Source of the DNA: an uncultured Chloroflexota bacterium
GTDB lineage: Bacteria > Chloroflexota > Limnocylindria > Limnocylindrales > CSP1-4
NCBI GenBank assembly: GCA_903822495.1
Contig: CAIJPD010000049.1
Span: 1-45,873, forward strand
Direction: 5' to 3'
Length of the DNA stretch: 45,873 nucleotides
The translations under genes and the position numbers were made by a program. The notes beneath the pieces were generated by a model. That model had not been told where the DNA came from and did no database searches. It saw nothing but the letters and a program-made list of their open reading frames with translations. Within the stretch, counting starts at the first letter, position 1. Each line of letters starts with the position of its first letter. Of the stretch, positions 44,798 through 45,873 are shown piece by piece.

Positions 44798-45822
44798 GAT
44801 CGCCCTGCCGTGGCGTCCGGGGCGGGGCCTCGACCCATCGCGGCCGCGCGGGCCCGCGGGTGGGCCGAGCGGTAGGCATCCTGCAGGCGCGCCGGCGAGA
44901 CGTGCGTGTAGATCTGCGTCGTGGCGAGGTTCTCGTGGCCAAGCAGCTCCTGGACCACCCGCAGGTCCGCGCCCCCATCGAGGAGGTGCGTGGCGAAGGA
45001 GTGGCGCAGCGTGTGCGGCGAGACGCCCTCCGGCAGGCCGGCGAGGCGGCACAGCCGGTCCAGTCGGAAGCGGAGACCGCGCACGCCCAGCGGGGCCCCG
45101 AGGTGGTTCAGGAAGACCGCCGTTGGTTCGGCCGCGGCCGCCGTCGCTCCGGCCAACGCCAACAGGACCGGACGGCCGTCGTCGAGGTACTCCCGGAGGG
45201 CGCGCCGGGCTGGCCGGCCCAGGAGCCCAATCCGCTCCTTCCGGCCCTTGCCCACCACCCGCAGCTCGCCGCGGCGCAGGTCCAGCCAGCCCAGCTGGGC
45301 GGCCGCCAGCTCGCTGATGCGCAGACCCGCGGCGTACGCCACCTCGACCAGCGCCCGGTCCCGCAACGCGATCGCCCTGAGGCGTTCGGGACGCCGGCCA
45401 GGGCGACCCGGGTCCACGGTAGCGGCGGCCGCCAGGTCATCGTCCACGGCAACCAGGAGCCGCTCGACCTGCTCGACCTCCAGGACGCGCGGCAGCCGGG
45501 CCGGGAGACGAGGCGTCGAGATGGCGCTCCACGGGTTGGCGTCGGCGAGGCCGGCCCGGCCGGCGAAGCGATAGAAGGATCGAACGGCGGCGAGCCGCTG
45601 GGCGACGGTGGTGCGCGCGCCCGTCTCGCCCAGGTGTGCCAGGTAGTCCCGCAGGTCCACGCGAGGAGGACGGCGCCAGTCCAGGCCGCGCTCGTTCAGC
45701 CAGGCGAGGTAGGCCGTGACGGCGGTGGTATAGGCCCGCTGCGTGTGGGGCGAGGTGTCGCGCGCGGCGAGGCCCTCGAGGAACCGCGCGAGCGCGGCGT
45801 TGGCGTCCGACGCCGGGCTCAC
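44794..45822 (-). CDS. xerC: Tyrosine recombinase, XerC/XerD family
   Basis: Chromosome-dimer resolving recombinase of 342 residues. The core-binding domain begins ALARFLEGLAARDTSPHTQR. Catalytic residues are R168 (GLRISE), K192, H270 and R273 (HTLRHSFATHLLDGGADLR), H296 (LLGHENL) and Y305 (QIYTH). The GTG at 45822 overlaps the stop of an upstream partial frame as GTGA, with GGAGG two bases before it. About 39 kb away lies a second Xer protein of identical length; the two may form the heterotetramer. Its frame is open to the window edge, so a longer N-terminus cannot be excluded. Confidence 0.9.
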   Translation of the reverse strand: MSPASDANAALARFLEGLAARDTSPHTQRAYTTAVTAYLAWLNERGLDWRRPPRVDLRDYLAHLGETGARTTVAQRLAAVRSFYRFAGRAGLADANPWSAISTPRLPARLPRVLEVEQVERLLVAVDDDLAAAATVDPGRPGRRPERLRAIALRDRALVEVAYAAGLRISELAAAQLGWLDLRRGELRVVGKGRKERIGLLGRPARRALREYLDDGRPVLLALAGATAAAAEPTAVFLNHLGAPLGVRGLRFRLDRLCRLAGLPEGVSPHTLRHSFATHLLDGGADLRVVQELLGHENLATTQIYTHVSPARLQDAYRSAHPRARAAAMGRGPAPDATAGRS

Positions 45823-45873
45823 GCCTCCGGAGCGCTCTCTTTGGGTGACGTGCGCCGGGCCGCCGGCCGCGCC
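45819..45873 (-). CDS. C-terminal end of an unidentified protein (5' end cut by window edge)
   Basis: The last 17 codons of a minus-strand frame are seen, ending ARRTSPKESAPEA and a TGA that overlaps the xerC GTG as GTGA. The overlap style matches the real junctions in this window. Too short to identify. Confidence 0.35.
   Translation of the reverse strand, partial: ARPAARRTSPKESAPEA

Noticed and set aside
43226..45052. Longer MurJ N-terminus reaching into xerC
   Set aside because: The extra ~85 residues are Arg/Pro/Gly-rich shadow of xerC. The GTG at 44797 gives the normal MurJ start and the usual GTGA overlap.

Overview
This 45.9 kb window comes from a very GC-rich bacterial chromosome and is densely packed with housekeeping genes. 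All but two genes lie on the minus strand. Recognisable proteins include a baseplate-J-like membrane protein paired with an FtsA-like ATPase, MltG, ScpAB, a bifunctional Rel, MEP-pathway Dxs, both Xer recombinases and FemABX-type wall enzymes. No lipopolysaccharide genes are seen. This fits a Chloroflexota lineage (for example Limnocylindria/Ellin6529-like) better than a classical Gram-negative, but the assignment is inference from gene content and composition only. There is no convincing rRNA, tRNA, CRISPR array, insertion sequence or prophage.

Layout from left to right, with most transcription running right to left. (1) 1-4015: M50 protease, HD phosphohydrolase, scpA, scpB, rluB (chromosome condensation and rRNA modification); rluB runs off the left edge. 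(2) 4087-11481: dxs, tlyA, nadK, recN, xerD-like gene, PH/SHOCT membrane protein. (3) 11530-14006: efp, xseA, a 44-residue membrane protein, xseB. (4) 14129-23117: alaS, FtsA-like ATPase, baseplate-J-like membrane protein, ruvX, mltG, pepP. (5) 23202-26079: cysteine desulfurase, mnmA and two small membrane proteins. (6) 26163-31277: a membrane protein, typA, a divergent MobA-like gene, a DUF1801-type protein and a small exported protein. (7) 31277-36005: hisS, lipoprotein, aspS, DMT transporter. (8) 36168-39263: a plus-strand membrane protein with a Septum_form-like domain, converging on rel. (9) 39292-45873: xerC-like gene, murJ, FemABX (one or two genes), murE, a peptidoglycan cluster.

The conserved genes follow an order also known from Firmicutes (rel-hisS-aspS-cysteine desulfurase-mnmA-alaS-ruvX-mltG, then pepP-efp-xseAB-dxs-tlyA-recN). 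The genes that interrupt this order are therefore the best candidates for lineage-specific biology. The strongest is the FtsA-like/baseplate-J-like pair wedged between alaS and ruvX. Within clusters nearly every junction is a 4-bp ATGA or GTGA stop/start overlap. At cluster heads a TANNNT box often lies only 6-9 bases before the start codon, suggesting leaderless transcripts. Two genes (near 31162 and 42123) appear to change frame at short G runs, so sequencing or assembly indels should be considered there.
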